7,647 nucleotides of DNA from an uncultured Intrasporangium sp. (lineage in GTDB: Bacteria > Actinomycetota > Actinomycetes > Actinomycetales > Dermatophilaceae). The notes beneath the pieces are model-generated. The model worked only from the letters and a program-made list of their open reading frames with translations. It ran no database searches and was not told the DNA's origin. This document shows positions 6,250 to 7,647 of this stretch, one piece after another (position 1 is the first letter of the stretch; the number at the start of each line of letters is the position of its first letter). A program made the translations under genes and the position numbers. The stretch spans positions 1 through 7,647 of the forward strand of contig CALMNV010000010.1 in the NCBI GenBank assembly GCA_937873285.1, in the 5' to 3' direction.

Positions 6250-7569
6250 TCACACCGTGGCGGCCGCAAAGCCCTGCTCGAGGTCGGCGAGGATGTCGTC
6301 GATGTGCTCGATCCCCACCGAGAGCCGCACCAGGCCCGGCGTCACGCCGGCCGCGAGGCGGTCGCTCTCCGGCCCCTGGGAGTGGGTCGTCGACGCCGGG
6401 TGGATGACGAGCGAGCGCACGTCGCCGATGTTGGCCACGTGGCTGTGCAGGCGCAGCCCCTCGACGAAGCGCTTGCCGGCCTCGAGGCCGCCGGCGATCT
6501 CGAAGGAGAGCACCGCGCCGGCCCCCTTGGGCGTGTACTTTCGCGCGGCGGCATACGACGGGCTGCCGGGCAGCGAGGCCCAGATGACCCGTTCCACCTG
6601 CTCGTGCCCGGCGAGGAACCGCGCGACGGCGGCGGCGTTGTGCAGGTGCCGCTCGACGCGCAGCGACAGGGTCTCGAGGCCCTGGGCGAGCAGGAAGGCG
6701 TTGAAGGGCGAGGCGGCCGGGCCGAGGTCTCGCAGCAGCTGGACCCGGGCCTTGAGGATGAAGGAGAGGTTGGCGCCGAACGGGCTGCCGACGCCGGTGT
6801 CTCGCGCGAAGACCAGCCCGTGGTAGCTCTCCTCTGGCGTGTTGTAGTTGGGAAACCGCGCCGGGTCCTGCCCGTAGTCGAAGGTGCCCGCGTCGACGAT
6901 GACCCCGGCGATCGAGGTGCCGTGGCCGCCGAGGTACTTGGTGGCCGAGTGGATCACGACGTCGGCGCCCCACTCGATCGGGCGCAGCACGAAGGGGGTC
7001 GCGATGGTGTTGTCGACGACGAGCGGCACGCCGTGCTCGTGCGCCACGGCGGCGACCCCCTCGATGTCGAGCACCTCGGCCTTGGGGTTGGCGATCGTCT
7101 CCCCGAAGAGCAGCTTGGTGTTGGGCCGGAGGGCGGCGCGCCACGAGTCGGGGGAGGTGGGGTCGGCGACGAAGTCGACGGCGATGCCGAGCTTGGGCAG
7201 GGTGAACTTCAGCAGGTTGACGGTGCCGCCGTAGAGCGACGGCGAGGCGACGACATGGTCGCCGGCCTCGGCGATGTTGAGGAGCGCCAGCGTCGTGGCG
7301 GACTGGCCGGACGCCAGCAGCAGCGCGCCGACCCCGCCCTCGAGCGCCGCGATCCGCTGCTCGACGGCATCCGTGGTGGGGTTCATGATCCGGGTGTAGA
7401 TGTTGCCGAGCTCCCGAAGCCCGAAGAGGCTCGCGGCGTGGTCGGTGTCGTTGAAGACGTAGCTCGTCGTCTGGTAGATGGGCAGGGCGCGGGCGCCCGT
7501 CGCGGGGTCCGGGGTCTGGCCGGCGTGGATCTGCTTGGTCTCGAAGGACCAGTTGGCGGTCTGGCTCAT
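6250..7569 (-). CDS. metY: O-acetylhomoserine sulfhydrylase (aminocarboxypropyltransferase)
   Basis: This PLP enzyme converts O-acetyl-L-homoserine and sulfide to L-homocysteine and acetate in methionine synthesis. The 439-residue length is typical for MetY and longer than MetB/MetC. Seen are the N-terminal TKQIHAGQTPD and PIYQTTSYVF, then IYTRIMNPT (Tyr58 and Arg60, binding the PLP phosphate of the partner subunit). Further on are ASGQSATT, the strand VVDNTIATP (Asp186, facing the PLP ring nitrogen), and HSATKYLGGHG with Lys211 as the PLP lysine. The C-terminal end has SFEIAGG and RSLVIHPASTTHSQ, and VRLSVGIEHIDD closes the family pattern. The ATG at 7569 is chosen for its strong upstream GAGGA; an in-frame ATG at 7620 has no such site. 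The gene downstream is the S66 peptidase, not metX, the usual partner; metX could lie upstream beyond the window. The fold-type and family call is firm. Confidence 0.96.
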   Translation of the reverse strand: MSQTANWSFETKQIHAGQTPDPATGARALPIYQTTSYVFNDTDHAASLFGLRELGNIYTRIMNPTTDAVEQRIAALEGGVGALLLASGQSATTLALLNIAEAGDHVVASPSLYGGTVNLLKFTLPKLGIAVDFVADPTSPDSWRAALRPNTKLLFGETIANPKAEVLDIEGVAAVAHEHGVPLVVDNTIATPFVLRPIEWGADVVIHSATKYLGGHGTSIAGVIVDAGTFDYGQDPARFPNYNTPEESYHGLVFARDTGVGSPFGANLSFILKARVQLLRDLGPAASPFNAFLLAQGLETLSLRVERHLHNAAAVARFLAGHEQVERVIWASLPGSPSYAAARKYTPKGAGAVLSFEIAGGLEAGKRFVEGLRLHSHVANIGDVRSLVIHPASTTHSQGPESDRLAAGVTPGLVRLSVGIEHIDDILADLEQGFAAATV

Positions 7570-7576
7570 CTCGGCG

Positions 7577-7581
7577 TCCTC
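7577..7581 (-). promoter_or_regulatory. Shine-Dalgarno of metY
   Basis: GAGGA on the minus strand sits 7 nt before the ATG at 7569 and decides that start. The remaining 66 bases to the window edge (7582-7647) are the metY leader. They contain only short GC-rich self-complementary pieces (for example GGCGC-6 nt-GCGCC and GGTGC-8 nt-GCACC). The promoter is not visible and probably lies beyond the window. Confidence 0.7.
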
Positions 7582-7647
7582 TTCGGGCCTGGCCGGCGAC
7601 CCGGGTGCGCCCCGGTGCACCGACGGTCTCGGCGCGGGAGAGCGCCC

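Larger units (their letters stand above)
702..6556. repeat. Dispersed octamer CGGCATAC (nine copies)
   Basis: The span given covers all copies; the DNA between them is not part of the repeat. Exact copies on the plus strand are at 702-709, 2799-2806, 5791-5798 and 6549-6556. Copies on the minus strand (GTATGCCG) are at 1678-1685, 2451-2458, 2859-2866, 5531-5538 and 6237-6244. A one-mismatch copy is at 3481-3488 (CTATGCCG). Seven exact copies are inside purK, the LLM gene, the S66 gene and metY. Two are intergenic, in the purE-side hairpin loop and between metY and the S66 start. Both orientations occur relative to the coding strand. The function is unknown. Confidence 0.6.

Noticed and set aside
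5261..6826. 521-codon plus-strand open frame opposite the S66 and metY genes
   Set aside because: Antisense shadow caused by GC-rich third positions. It has low-complexity composition and covers two clear genes on the other strand.
6254..7144. Extension of the S66 frame far upstream through metY
   Set aside because: It reads metY in another frame with Arg/Ala-rich nonsense; real S66 similarity begins only at about 6226.
7570..7647. SAM-type riboswitch ahead of metY
   Set aside because: Methionine genes in actinobacteria can have SAM riboswitches, but the 78 visible leader bases show no pattern I can match to a known SAM class; most of any such element would lie outside the window. A covariance-model search of the longer upstream region would decide.
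1..7647. CRISPR array, tRNA, rRNA, insertion sequence or toxin-antitoxin pair
   Set aside because: No regularly spaced repeats, tRNA-like cloverleaf, transposase domain or small paired genes were seen on either strand.

Overview
The window is very GC-rich DNA with strong G/C preference at third codon positions. Its gene set is actinobacterial: a class I PurE, an F420-type LLM oxidoreductase, an antiporter fused to a UBP zinc finger, and MetY. I infer a member of the Actinomycetota, possibly Micrococcales/Intrasporangiaceae-like; the family-level guess is weak.

Layout. At the left edge a DsbA-family gene runs leftward out of the window (1-339, minus), behind a promoter that looks leaderless. 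Next is a perfect 17-bp inverted repeat (389-427). Just beyond it, purK begins abruptly: only its C-terminal half is present (about 470-1069, plus), followed in a 4-nt overlap by an intact purE (1066-1596). A hairpin lies between purE and a convergent CoA-binding-domain gene (1740-2192, minus). That gene is divergent from an LLM-class oxidoreductase (2245-3264, plus), which is followed 25 nt later by a CPA1 Na+/H+ antiporter carrying a C-terminal UBP-type zinc finger (3290-5173, plus). The antiporter converges, with a 9-nt gap, on an S66-family serine peptidase (5183-6226, minus). The S66 gene lies downstream of metY (6250-7569, minus), probably in one transcript.

The genes do not form one pathway. 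purK-purE would carry out the N5-CAIR steps of de novo purine synthesis, but purK as written here lacks its N-terminal half. metY performs sulfhydrylation in methionine/homocysteine synthesis. The S66 enzyme acts on peptides such as cell-wall muropeptides or peptide antibiotics. The antiporter handles Na+/H+ at the membrane.

I see no CRISPR array, tRNA, rRNA, recognisable transposase or obvious novel multigene defence system. The points most worth a second look are: (a) the octamer CGGCATAC, found nine times on both strands in coding and intergenic DNA, with a linked Tyr-codon bias; (b) the abrupt loss of the 5' half of purK beside a perfect hairpin, which is either a real rearrangement or an assembly chimera; (c) the antiporter-UBP zinc-finger fusion; and (d) an apparent Glu-to-Asp change at the presumed catalytic acid of the S66 enzyme.
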